Notes under the pieces: generated by a model | Told to the model about the DNA's origin: nothing | The model's database searches: none | Seen by the model: the letters and a program-made list of their open reading frames with translations, nothing else | DNA from: JBFJVZ01 sp041623895 | GTDB lineage: Bacteria > Planctomycetota > Planctomycetia > Pirellulales > Pirellulaceae | Assembly: GCA_041623895.1 (NCBI GenBank) | Contig: JBFJVZ010000180.1 | Coordinates: forward strand, 1 to 14,247 | DNA length: 14,247 nucleotides | Direction of reading: 5' to 3' | Part shown: piece after piece, positions 7,734 through 14,219 of the stretch | How the letters are laid out: each line of letters starts with the position of its first letter | How positions within the stretch are numbered: position 1 is the stretch's first letter | Made by a program: the position numbers and the translations under genes

Positions 7734-8912
7734 TTACGTCGTGGCCCCGGAGGCGTGCAGCACTGCCGCGTACCCCAACACGTCATCGTGTTTTTCACAG
7801 TACTCGAGTATCGCGTCAAAGACGCCGTGCTCGCCAGCAGCCTTCCCTCGGCTGGCAATGTCGATCAACATCGGTACGATTCGCTGTGGCGGAACATCGT
7901 CGGGGACCAATTCAATCGCCGCGCGGACGGCTTCGCCGGGACGGCCGACGCGATCAAGTAAGTCCACGTAAGTTTCGATCGCCGCAGTTCCGCTTTCGGC
8001 CGGATCGACACCACGCGCCTTGCGCTCAAAGAATTTCAGACCCGCATCGACGTTTTCCCCCAGCAGCGTTGCGTAGAACGTCGCGTAGGCAGGATAAAAG
8101 TCAACGAAAGGTTCGTCGCCAGGGTATTGGAATTGGTGATGCAGCCGGCGACCGTATTGAGTCAGCTCCCAAGCTTTACGCAGCTGAGCCGGATCTTGCA
8201 ACGAAGACGCGATCCGAACCGCCGCGGAAAGGTGAGTTGTATCCAGGTGATACCCGCCTTCATCCAAGATCCATTTGCGCTTTTGAATCATTTCAGCAAG
8301 CGTTTCATCATCACCCGCCGGGGCTTCGCGATGGGCGATGTCGGCTCGCACCATATCGCTGAGTTCATTGTAAAAGTGATCGAGCAAGCAGGCCGCGGCA
8401 GCCTGGCGATCGGCCCTGTTTCGCGTGGCCAGAGACTGGTCGTACACGGTGATGCTATTGCACGTCCCCTGATGATCCAGAATGGCCTGATAACCGCGGC
8501 GAACATCTACTCCTTCATGCAGCAAAACCTGGGTCATTTCGTCGTAATTGTCATCGGTGATCTCAACCTGGCCAATCAATTCTCTGGCCAATTCGGTGTC
8601 GCCGGTGGGACGCAAGTACATCCAACCTTCACCAACCTTGCCGTCTTCGATCAACATCGTGCCCGCTTCGCGGCAAGCATCCAGTAGCCCCACTTCCAGT
8701 TGCCGTTCGACTTCGTCGGGGCGCGAGACTTCGTCCTCCTTGGCCACCAGTGGTAAGCCGAGTTGGTGGCGGATTCGCATCTTCAGCGCCTCGAACAACT
8801 CCATCGGTTTCCGAGTCTCGCGAAAGTGCTCGATCATCCGAGCAAGCATCTCAGCGGGTTTCTCACGCTGCGAGTTCAGGGTCGAAAAAATGTCAGCTTC
8901 TGTTGTCGTCAT
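7734..8912 (-). CDS. Conserved helical protein of unknown function
   Basis: A 392-residue soluble protein with no signal peptide or membrane segment, starting at ATG 8912 with a weak GGGTGA upstream. I do not recognise a named domain. The sequence is predominantly helix-forming, and the C-terminal half (about 230-385) has a spacing of short amphipathic helices like TPR or other alpha-solenoid repeats (QLRKAWELTQYGRRL, TAAIETYVDLLDRVGRPGEA, AILEYCEKHDDVLGYAAVL). A distinctive block, LDEGGYHLDTTHLSAAVR (216-233), carries two histidines that could be structural or bind metal. My impression is that it belongs to a planctomycete-conserved hypothetical family. It lies 57 bp after the coiled-coil gene on the same strand, so it may be the last gene of the WXG100-like cluster, although palindromes sit on both sides and it could be transcribed alone. 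Confidence 0.85.
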   Translation of the reverse strand: MTTTEADIFSTLNSQREKPAEMLARMIEHFRETRKPMELFEALKMRIRHQLGLPLVAKEDEVSRPDEVERQLEVGLLDACREAGTMLIEDGKVGEGWMYLRPTGDTELARELIGQVEITDDNYDEMTQVLLHEGVDVRRGYQAILDHQGTCNSITVYDQSLATRNRADRQAAAACLLDHFYNELSDMVRADIAHREAPAGDDETLAEMIQKRKWILDEGGYHLDTTHLSAAVRIASSLQDPAQLRKAWELTQYGRRLHHQFQYPGDEPFVDFYPAYATFYATLLGENVDAGLKFFERKARGVDPAESGTAAIETYVDLLDRVGRPGEAVRAAIELVPDDVPPQRIVPMLIDIASRGKAAGEHGVFDAILEYCEKHDDVLGYAAVLHASGATT

Positions 8913-8931
8913 GGATCACCCAATTTCTAAA

Positions 8932-8953
8932 TAGCGGAAGTCGGTCGACTTCC
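8932..8953. repeat. 22-bp palindromic repeat, copy 2
   Basis: TAGCGGAAGTCGG, then TC, then GACTTCC: 20 of 22 positions are identical to 7661-7682, and GGAAGTCG pairs with CGACTTCC around two bases. It sits in the 57-bp gap between the coiled-coil gene and the 392-aa gene, 17 bases beyond the coiled-coil stop codon on the minus strand. Here it could attenuate or stabilise the transcript between the two genes. Confidence 0.6.
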
Positions 8954-8969
8954 CCAAAAAATTCTCTGT

Positions 8970-9545
8970 TCAGTTGGATTTGTCGCTGCTGGTCGGTTTG
9001 TCGCTGCTGGTCGGTTTGTCGCTGCTGGTCGGTTTGTCGCTGCTGATCGGAGCGTCCGGGCTCTGCTCGCTGATTTCGGCGTAGGCTTTGAGCTGTCCGA
9101 TCAAAGTCAGCAGTTGGACCGCTGCTTGCGGCAGCGAGACTTCACACTGTTCGCCAACGTCGGCAAGCGGGCCCAGCAGCTTATCACAATGCTGCGAAAT
9201 CTCGATCGCAATCGCCTTGGCCTGACGCTGTTTGTCTTGGCACAGCCGCAAGCGGCGTTCGGCCAGCCTGACACGTTTCTTTGCTTCCGTGGCCGCGGGA
9301 CGATCCGACGGTCGCGTGGAGGCCTGTTTCTGCGACAAGCTATCTTTGGCCTCGGTCAATTCTCGCTCGGCAAGCTGAATTTGATGACGCCAGTAAGCGG
9401 GTTGGGTTTGGGAAAAATACTGCTCGGCACGATGGATCGTCATCCGCAGCTCTTGAATCACCTTTTCCCAATTGTTGGCCAGTTTGACCAAACCGCTGTG
9501 AAAAGCGACCAAGGAATCGATGCTGCGAACGTCACTGGTCGACAC
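8970..9545 (-). CDS. Coiled-coil partner protein of WXG100-like gene, with C-terminal SSDKPT repeats
   Basis: A 191-residue soluble protein starting at GTG 9545, four bases after the stop codon of the WXG100-like gene, so the two are almost certainly co-translated. Residues about 5-45 are helical and include NNWEKVIQELRMTIHRAEQY; a YW pair (51-52) begins a strongly charged coiled coil to about 115, interrupted by a Ser/Pro/Arg-rich break at 75-88. A further helical part runs 135-160. The tail (168-191) is four copies of SSDKPT, the last degenerate, encoded by an 18-bp tandem repeat. No signal peptide is seen. I recall similar coiled-coil proteins next to WXG100 genes in other planctomycetes; the length and helical content would suit a partner or chaperone of a WXG100 protein. 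The function is unknown. Confidence 0.85.
   Translation of the reverse strand: MSTSDVRSIDSLVAFHSGLVKLANNWEKVIQELRMTIHRAEQYFSQTQPAYWRHQIQLAERELTEAKDSLSQKQASTRPSDRPAATEAKKRVRLAERRLRLCQDKQRQAKAIAIEISQHCDKLLGPLADVGEQCEVSLPQAAVQLLTLIGQLKAYAEISEQSPDAPISSDKPTSSDKPTSSDKPTSSDKSN
8979..9050. repeat. 18-bp tandem repeat, four copies, in coding sequence
   Basis: TTTGTCGCTGCTGGTCGG is repeated exactly at 8979-8996, 8997-9014 and 9015-9032; the fourth copy (9033-9050) has a single G-to-A change. On the minus strand it encodes SSDKPT units at the C-terminus of the coiled-coil protein. The near-identity at DNA level points to recent slippage expansion, and the unit length keeps the reading frame. Confidence 0.95.
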
Positions 9546-9549
9546 CGAA

Positions 9550-9819
9550 TCAGCGCCCCAAGTAAGCGTCGATTTGTTCCGCCTTGCGCATCAAGTAGGG
9601 AACGTGCTGTTCGGTCGTTTTGATCAGTCGAGCCATCTGCCGCATCTGCTCATTGAACTCGGCAGCGAACTTACGCTGCTGCTCATCGCGCCAAGTCTGC
9701 TCTAACTGGTTCATTTGAGATGCAATTCCTGCGGCCCGCTGTTGCAACTCGTCAGCGAAACGATGCAAATGTCCGGCAAATTGTCGTAACTGTTCTGGAT
9801 CAACAACGGCTTGATTCAC
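9550..9819 (-). CDS. WXG100-like (ESAT-6/YukE-type) small helical protein
   Basis: An 89-residue protein with the expected helix-turn-helix of the WXG100 superfamily. Helix 1 is DPEQLRQFAGHLHRFADEL (7-25) onward, the turn is LEQTWRDEQQRKFAAEF (39-55), with WRD at 43-45 in place of WXG, and helix 2 ends in YLMRKAEQIDAYLGR (75-89). WXG100 proteins are about 100 residues, and many are type VII secretion substrates working as dimers; export is not shown here. The GTG at 9819 (protein MNQAVVDPEQL) is chosen because it gives the family length, has GAGGCC just upstream and matches the N-terminus I expect of planctomycete homologues. A GTG at 9900 would add 27 residues of low-complexity sequence with no ribosome binding site. 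It lies 100 bp after the TPR gene and 4 bp before the coiled-coil gene. Confidence 0.85.
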   Translation of the reverse strand: MNQAVVDPEQLRQFAGHLHRFADELQQRAAGIASQMNQLEQTWRDEQQRKFAAEFNEQMRQMARLIKTTEQHVPYLMRKAEQIDAYLGR

Positions 9820-9919
9820 GACTCGGCCTCGATTAGTGGTGGGATTGCGTCGATTAGAATAGGTGTCATCTGTTGTACGATAACTGACCTGTGCGGTCAC
9901 GTCCGCGAATCTGTAGATT

Positions 9920-10756
9920 TCACGCAGGCGTTCTTTGAAGTTCTTCCTCGGCCTGCTGCAATTGTTGTCGATAGCGCTGCAGCGTCAAGTGAATGCCCAG
10001 TCGTTCGGCGGTATCACACAACAGCTTCAGAGCGGTGATTTTGATCGGTAGTGGCGCGGGAACAGCCCGCCGCAAGGCCGCAGCTCGCAGCTCCGCCATC
10101 GCCTCCAGGTCTTTTCCCATCGCTAACAGGCAGCGCCCGCGAATCAGATGTGCCTGCGGGGAGAATTCATCGACTTCGATCGCCCCATTCAATTCATCCA
10201 GCGATTCCTGGTACATTTCCGCTTCAAACATGGCCTCGCCCAGCACCAGGCGCAACTGAGTTTTGGCCGGATCGCGTTTCAAGCGGGCGCGACAAACATC
10301 GATGCGGCGACAAGCCCAATCATTCTGGCTTCGTTTCAGTTCGCGATCGGCTTCCGGTGTCTTCAGACGCCCGGCTAACTCGTTGACTTCACGAAACTGT
10401 TGCAGCGACCGCGCCAATGTAGCCTCTTCCAATTCCCAAAGCAGTTTTTCGTCTTCCAAAAACATCTGCACGGCCTGCTGCAAGATCCGCTTGGCGTCCA
10501 GGGGCCGGTTTTCGCTGCGATAGATGTTGGCAAGTTCCAGATAGGCGTCCCGGTCGGTGGGGCTGGACTTGAGACGCTGTTCCAGTTCCTGGCGGCGCTG
10601 CAGGGTAACTTTGGGACGCGGTGCTTCCTGCGGCAGTTCATCGTCGGTTTGATTCTTGCGAAGCAACTCTTCCGGGCGAACCGGTCGCCATTGGCCGCCT
10701 TCCATTGGCCCCAATTCCGAATTCTGGCGAGTTGGTTCGTCGTCGTTGGCCGTCAT
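9920..10756 (-). CDS. TPR-repeat protein
   Basis: A 278-residue soluble protein, probably cytoplasmic, with a disordered acidic N-terminus (1-50) and tetratricopeptide-type repeats that usually serve as protein-binding scaffolds. The clearest are TDRDAYLELANIYRSENRPL (67-86) continuing to about 100, and TQLRLVLGEAMFEAEMYQES (166-185) followed by FSPQAHLIRGRCLLAMGKDL (198-217). Residues 235-275 form a further helical end (RYRQQLQQAEEEL). The ATG at 10756 has no Shine-Dalgarno sequence but overlaps the TAA of the preceding 82-codon frame as TAATG, which would explain initiation by coupling; a second ATG at 10705 has GGAATTGGGG upstream and is an alternative. It is followed by the WXG100-like and coiled-coil genes, so a scaffold or chaperone role for them is plausible but unproven. 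Confidence 0.88.
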   Translation of the reverse strand: MTANDDEPTRQNSELGPMEGGQWRPVRPEELLRKNQTDDELPQEAPRPKVTLQRRQELEQRLKSSPTDRDAYLELANIYRSENRPLDAKRILQQAVQMFLEDEKLLWELEEATLARSLQQFREVNELAGRLKTPEADRELKRSQNDWACRRIDVCRARLKRDPAKTQLRLVLGEAMFEAEMYQESLDELNGAIEVDEFSPQAHLIRGRCLLAMGKDLEAMAELRAAALRRAVPAPLPIKITALKLLCDTAERLGIHLTLQRYRQQLQQAEEELQRTPA

Positions 10757-11004
10757 TAGATTCGATTACTCAGAAGATGAAATCCGGGTTCATTGTACTC
10801 GGTCTCCATCGGGGCGATAACAGCGATCGCCAATTCCCTTGATTCGCCGTCGGTTGGCGAATCCCTGCGCAGCCGCGAAACCTTGGGCTCAGGCTCAAGC
10901 CCGCGCGCGTTCGCCGCCGGAACGCGATCTCTCCAAACCGTGTGCTGGCCGATAACCGGAACGCGGACTCTGCCAACGCGGTCGCTGCCGCTGCAGGCGA
11001 TCAC
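10756..11004 (-). CDS. Candidate small protein of unknown function, coupled to the TPR gene
   Basis: An 82-codon frame starts at GTG 11004 and ends with TAA at 10758-10756, overlapping the ATG of the TPR gene as TAATG. Codon choice looks like the neighbouring genes. Readable parts are GRVRVPVIGQHTVWRDRVPA, LEPEPKVSRLRRDSPTDGES and ELAIAVIAPMETEYNEPGFH. I recognise no domain. The GTG start overlaps the TGA of a 19-codon frame from 11060 as GTGA. Reading both frames together would give one continuous protein of about 100 residues, so either this is a coupled pair or a frameshift has split one gene. It could also be a C-terminal gene remnant. Confidence 0.5.
   Translation of the reverse strand: MIACSGSDRVGRVRVPVIGQHTVWRDRVPAANARGLEPEPKVSRLRRDSPTDGESRELAIAVIAPMETEYNEPGFHLLSNRI
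10841..10926. repeat. Two perfect short inverted repeats upstream of the TPR gene
   Basis: GATTCGCC (10841-10848) pairs with GGCGAATC (10856-10863) across seven bases, and CGCGTTC (10906-10912) pairs with GAACGCG (10920-10926) across seven bases. Both lie inside the candidate 82-codon frame and within 175 bp upstream of the TPR start. They could be operators or attenuating hairpins, or chance in GC-rich sequence. Confidence 0.3.
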
Positions 11005-11060
11005 GGTGTGGTGTGGGTCGGTGGTGGAAAAATGGCTTTCTTGACTTTGTCCTTCAACAT
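11001..11060 (-). other. 19-codon leader ORF or frameshifted N-terminus
   Basis: ATG at 11060 opens MLKDKVKKAIFPPPTHTTP and stops at TGA 11003-11001, sharing GTGA with the next frame. The lysine-rich start and proline stretch look like a genuine N-terminus, and joined to the next frame they read ...THTTP-VIACSGSDRVG. Only a weak AAGAA lies upstream of the ATG. It is either a leader peptide or the front of a frameshifted gene. Confidence 0.35.
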
Positions 11061-11182
11061 TTCTTGTTCAGTGTTCTGCGGTTTTCATTGCGTAACAGAA
11101 GAACAGCCAATGTCGAACAAGGGATGTCGGATGACGAAGCAGAAGTAGTCGGGACCCACAGAGAACCGCAACGGACCTCCCG
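11061..11182. other. Non-coding gap between the alcohol dehydrogenase and the TPR cluster
   Basis: These 122 bp lie between the end of the alcohol dehydrogenase gene and the small frames upstream of the TPR gene, all on the minus strand, so a cluster promoter would be expected here. A weak candidate on the minus strand is TTGTTC, then 17 bases, then TGTTAC; I would not rely on it. On the plus strand, 11109-11136 carries near-repeats of ATGTCG and ATGACG that look like a dispersed planctomycete intergenic repeat. No terminator was recognised. Confidence 0.3.
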
Positions 11183-12334
11183 CTAGGCAACCGAGCGGTA
11201 CAGTTGTCGTGTGCGATCGGGATCCAACGGCACCGGATTGAAAGTCCCCGTCCATTGTTTCATCGCGTCTTCCACAAAGACATCGATTCCCGATGTCGGA
11301 ATCGATAATTCATCCAGTGATGTGGCCAAGCCGGCTTCGCGAAGCCATTGCGTTACCATGGACGCCAGCCGCTCGGGCGCTTCCTCTGCCGGTACATCCG
11401 GGACCACTTCACGCAGCAGTTCCGCGTACCAATCACTATGCTCTGTCCCATTCATTCGGATCACTGCCGGCAACATCATGCCAACGGCCTGCCCATGAGT
11501 AATGTCGTGATGGGCGGTTAAGGGGTTGGCGGTGGCATGTGCTGCCCCCAACATCGACGTCTCAATTGCCATGCCGGCAAAACAAGCTCCCAACTGCATC
11601 TGGCTTCGCGCCTCAAGATTGTCGGGCTCGGCGAGCACCTTGGAGAATCCTTGCGCGAGCAAGCCGAATGCCCGTCGACTGTAAGTGATCGAAATCGGAT
11701 TTCGGCGATTGGTCACGTAAGTTTCAATGGCATGGGAAATTGCATCGACACCGGTTAACGCCGTGACCGCGTGCGGCTGAGTCACCGTCAACTTTGGATC
11801 CAGAATCGCGATGCGGCAGGCCGCACGAGGATCACCGCAGGCCATCTTCGTGTGCGTTTCCGCATCGCTGATCAAGGCAAATGACTGCGCTTCGCTACCT
11901 GTACCGGCGGTCGTGGGAACAGCGATCATCGGCAACATATTGGTGGTCGCTTTGCCCACACCGTGGTAGTCGTGAATCCTGCCGCCACACGAATAAACGA
12001 AGTTAATCGCCTTGCAACAATCCATGCTGCTGCCGCCGCCCAACCCGATCAACAAATCAGGTTTGACTTCCGCGGCCCGGCGAACGCCCGCATTGACCAT
12101 TGCCGAGGTCGGATTTTCCCCAAAGTCGTGGAAGGAGTGGACTTCCAAGCCGCTCTCCTTGAGCGTGCCGACCGCCGCCGCGTCATGTCCGGCATCGATG
12201 ATCCCCGGATCGCTGACGATCAACACACTTCGCGGCCGAAACTCGGCAGCCAATTGGCCCAAGCGAACAAGCGTACCTTCGCCAAAGACAAAGCGAGTGC
12301 GACTTTGAGTATCAAACGGCTGGATCGCAGACAT
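11183..12334 (-). CDS. Iron-containing (group III) alcohol dehydrogenase
   Basis: A 383-residue cytoplasmic NAD(P)-dependent oxidoreductase that interconverts alcohols and aldehydes or ketones with a bound divalent metal. The N-terminal nucleotide-binding domain has the hallmark GGGSSMD (99-105) and PTTAGTGSEAQ (140-150). The C-terminal helical domain carries the four expected metal ligands: Asp197 and His201 in GVDAISHAIETY, His266 in GAAHATANPL and His280 in HHDITHGQAVGMMLP. Length is normal for the family. The ATG at 12334 is preferred; an in-frame TTG at 12364 would add ten residues and neither start has a good Shine-Dalgarno sequence. The neighbours on both sides have unrelated functions and large gaps, so it is probably transcribed alone. 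The substrate (for example 1,2-diols, butanol or lactaldehyde) cannot be assigned. Confidence 0.93.
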   Translation of the reverse strand: MSAIQPFDTQSRTRFVFGEGTLVRLGQLAAEFRPRSVLIVSDPGIIDAGHDAAAVGTLKESGLEVHSFHDFGENPTSAMVNAGVRRAAEVKPDLLIGLGGGSSMDCCKAINFVYSCGGRIHDYHGVGKATTNMLPMIAVPTTAGTGSEAQSFALISDAETHTKMACGDPRAACRIAILDPKLTVTQPHAVTALTGVDAISHAIETYVTNRRNPISITYSRRAFGLLAQGFSKVLAEPDNLEARSQMQLGACFAGMAIETSMLGAAHATANPLTAHHDITHGQAVGMMLPAVIRMNGTEHSDWYAELLREVVPDVPAEEAPERLASMVTQWLREAGLATSLDELSIPTSGIDVFVEDAMKQWTGTFNPVPLDPDRTRQLYRSVA

Positions 12335-12718
12335 AGTCGGGCGGGCAGTTTGGTCGATTTCCAAGCGGCTGCAGGTAGAACGTTCCTGTGTAACACCTTA
12401 GATAACCGGCGAGTTTCGGGCTATGGCCGGCCGTCCAGGCAGATCAGGGCCAACGCCGCAGCCGAGTCCAGGAGAGGCTGAAAACACGGGGCAAAACCGA
12501 AAGTCCGCCAATCGACTCCCATTTCAATGAATCGAGTAGTGTTGAGAAAATCGGACGCAGGGCAATACGGAGAGTTGCTTCCTGCCCCCAGCTCCCTCAC
12601 GGAAAACCGAATCAGCGGTCCGAAAAATTACCCCAGAACTACAGAACTCATGTGTAGTTCGGCATGACGGAGGTTTAGTTTGTCCCACTCTGCGCGGGGC
12701 GCCGCCTCGATTTTGCTC
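12335..12718. other. Intergenic region between DUF1501 and alcohol dehydrogenase genes
   Basis: Both flanking genes are on the minus strand, so this 384-bp gap should hold the terminator of the DUF1501 gene (see 12623-12660) and the promoter of the alcohol dehydrogenase. I could not identify a convincing promoter. A 33-codon frame (12522-12421, minus, beginning MGVDWRTFGF) is present but has no ribosome binding site. No mobile element was recognised. Confidence 0.4.
12623..12660 (-). terminator. Probable terminator of the DUF1501 gene
   Basis: On the minus strand GAACTACA (12660-12653) and TGTAGTTC (12643-12636) form a perfect 8-bp stem with a 9-base loop, followed after about eight bases by TTTTT (12627-12623). 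It begins about 60 bases beyond the stop codon of the DUF1501 gene. The gap before the T-run makes it a modest rho-independent terminator. Confidence 0.5.
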
Positions 12719-14161
12719 TTAAGCCATGAAGCCCAGCGGTGCAGCGGATGAATCGGAAGCGTAGAAGTTTCGGATATTGGGCAGAATGGTTTCCAGATCA
12801 CTGTCGTTCTGCATGCCAAACCACAAAGCAAGTTCGGCTGCGTACTGATCTACCGCAGTGGTTGGAATCAATCGCCCACGGCCGACATCCAGTGGATTTC
12901 CGGCGGCCAGTGAGTCGGGATAGTTACCATAGATTGTGCCGCCGTTGACGGCACCGCCCATGATGTAGTGATTGGCACCCCAGCCGTGATCGCTGCCGTT
13001 GCTTCCGTTTTGACTGAGTGTCCGCGAGAAATCCGAGATTGAAAATGTCGTCACGTCCGCGTCAACGCCTAACTCTTCGGTCGCGGCGCTAAATGCAGCC
13101 AACGCCTGACTAATCTCGGGCAGCATGCCGGCTTGACTGGTTTTCAGGTTCGCGTGATGGTCCCAACCACCACGTTCGACCAAGAAGATCTGTCGTGTCT
13201 GGCCGAGCGTTTCGCGGGCGGCGATCGTCTTGGCCGTCATTTCCAACTGTTGCCCGATCGAATTCGATGGGAACACCGTGTTGAGCGTAATTGAATTAAC
13301 CGCATTGTTAAATTCTATAGCCGCATCAATCGCGCTCCTGCTGCGATTGGTGTGTGCTTGTTCAAGCAAATCTGTAAACGTTTGTTCCAGCAAACTATCC
13401 GTCGTTTTTGTCAAGATCCTGTTGTACGCACCCGTTCCGTTGTAGCCGTTCAACAACTGCGCGCCCGCGGTACGGTGGATCACGTACGGGATGACGTTAT
13501 CGCCTGCTTGCAAAATGTTCATGAAGCCGACGGCAATGTTCATGGACACAGCAGGGTTGCTGTTGACGGTGTCGGTGATCATGTCGGACATTCTTCCGGC
13601 CCAACCCGTGATTTGTGTACGTGATTGCGGTACGCAGGTTTGCCAGTGGCGCTGTTCATCCGAGTGTGAAAACAGGCCCAGCGGCAACTCGGACTTGTTC
13701 CTGTAATCTTGCAACGTTGTGGGCCCAATCAAGCTACCGACATTGGACAGGAATGCGAGTTTGCCTTGGTTATAAAGCCGCTGAAACTCGGGCATCCCGT
13801 AATGCACGCCGAGCAGCCGTCCGCCGGGCCCGTTGATCGGCAATAGTTCGCCAAGCGGCGCCTCGGCCGTCGGATCTTTGCTGAGCGCTAAGCCGCCACG
13901 AATCGACGCGTAGTTGGTGTACTCGCCGTCGTCGTAAGGGGCCAACATGTTGAACGAATCGTTACCACCATGATGGAAAACGCAGACCAAAGCCTTGTAT
14001 CCGCTCAAATCGCCCGCAGCGGCCATCGCCGTTTTTGTCAGCTGCAGATTCATTAGCGTGGACAGGAACGTGGCCGACGTCAGCGCGCCGCAACCGCCGC
14101 TAGCTTTGATGAAATCTCGGCGTGTCCAATTCAGCGGCGTGTTCAGGTTTTTGGCTGGCAT
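12719..14161 (-). CDS. DUF1501 family protein with Tat signal
   Basis: A 480-residue protein of the DUF1501 family (distantly related to alkaline phosphatase-like or sulfatase folds), predicted to be exported folded through the Tat pathway. The twin-arginine motif is WTRRDFIKAS (12-21), followed by a hydrophobic stretch to about 48 (KTAMAAAG). Family blocks are VFHHGGNDSFNMLAPYDDGE (61-80), FSHSDEQRHWQT (164-175), GWAGRMSD (186-193), FLVERGGWDHHANL (326-339), SDFSRTL (376-382) and GSDHGWGANHYIMGG (389-403). The start at 14161 has GGAGA at 14172-14168, six bases upstream. DUF1501 genes often follow a DUF1800 gene, which may lie beyond the window edge. The biochemical role of the family is not established. 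Confidence 0.93.
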   Translation of the reverse strand: MPAKNLNTPLNWTRRDFIKASGGCGALTSATFLSTLMNLQLTKTAMAAAGDLSGYKALVCVFHHGGNDSFNMLAPYDDGEYTNYASIRGGLALSKDPTAEAPLGELLPINGPGGRLLGVHYGMPEFQRLYNQGKLAFLSNVGSLIGPTTLQDYRNKSELPLGLFSHSDEQRHWQTCVPQSRTQITGWAGRMSDMITDTVNSNPAVSMNIAVGFMNILQAGDNVIPYVIHRTAGAQLLNGYNGTGAYNRILTKTTDSLLEQTFTDLLEQAHTNRSRSAIDAAIEFNNAVNSITLNTVFPSNSIGQQLEMTAKTIAARETLGQTRQIFLVERGGWDHHANLKTSQAGMLPEISQALAAFSAATEELGVDADVTTFSISDFSRTLSQNGSNGSDHGWGANHYIMGGAVNGGTIYGNYPDSLAAGNPLDVGRGRLIPTTAVDQYAAELALWFGMQNDSDLETILPNIRNFYASDSSAAPLGFMA

Positions 14162-14167
14162 AGTATG

Positions 14168-14172
14168 TCTCC
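14168..14172 (-). promoter_or_regulatory. Ribosome binding site of the DUF1501 gene
   Basis: GGAGA on the minus strand, six bases before the ATG at 14161. It is the clearest Shine-Dalgarno sequence in the window and fixes the start of this gene. Confidence 0.7.
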
Positions 14173-14183
14173 GGTTTGATCCG

Positions 14184-14219
14184 GTTGATGAGAAGTAGAA
14201 TGTTGATGAGACGTAGAAT
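14184..14219. repeat. 18-bp tandem repeat upstream of the DUF1501 gene
   Basis: GTTGATGAGAAGTAGAAT (14184-14201) is followed directly by the same 18 bases with one change, A to C (14202-14219). It lies 22 bp upstream of the DUF1501 start. All three minus-strand frames are open across it, so it may belong to the end of an upstream gene or be a non-coding spacer. Confidence 0.7.

Noticed and set aside
7730..8362. 210-codon open frame on the plus strand
   Set aside because: Its Arg/Pro-rich composition is typical of a shadow frame opposite the 392-aa gene, which has balanced composition and plausible helices.
8979..9050. CRISPR-like array
   Set aside because: The repeats are directly adjacent with no spacers and lie in frame within a coding sequence.
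9820..9900. 27-residue N-terminal extension of the WXG100-like protein from GTG 9900
   Set aside because: It would exceed the family length, lacks a ribosome binding site and has polar, low-complexity sequence; the later GTG has GAGGCC upstream.
12335..12364. TTG start for the alcohol dehydrogenase at 12364
   Set aside because: The ATG at 12334 gives the usual family length, and the additional ten residues show no conserved feature.
12421..12522. 33-codon minus-strand frame upstream of the alcohol dehydrogenase
   Set aside because: It has no ribosome binding site, no coupling to a neighbour and no recognisable similarity; short open frames are expected by chance.
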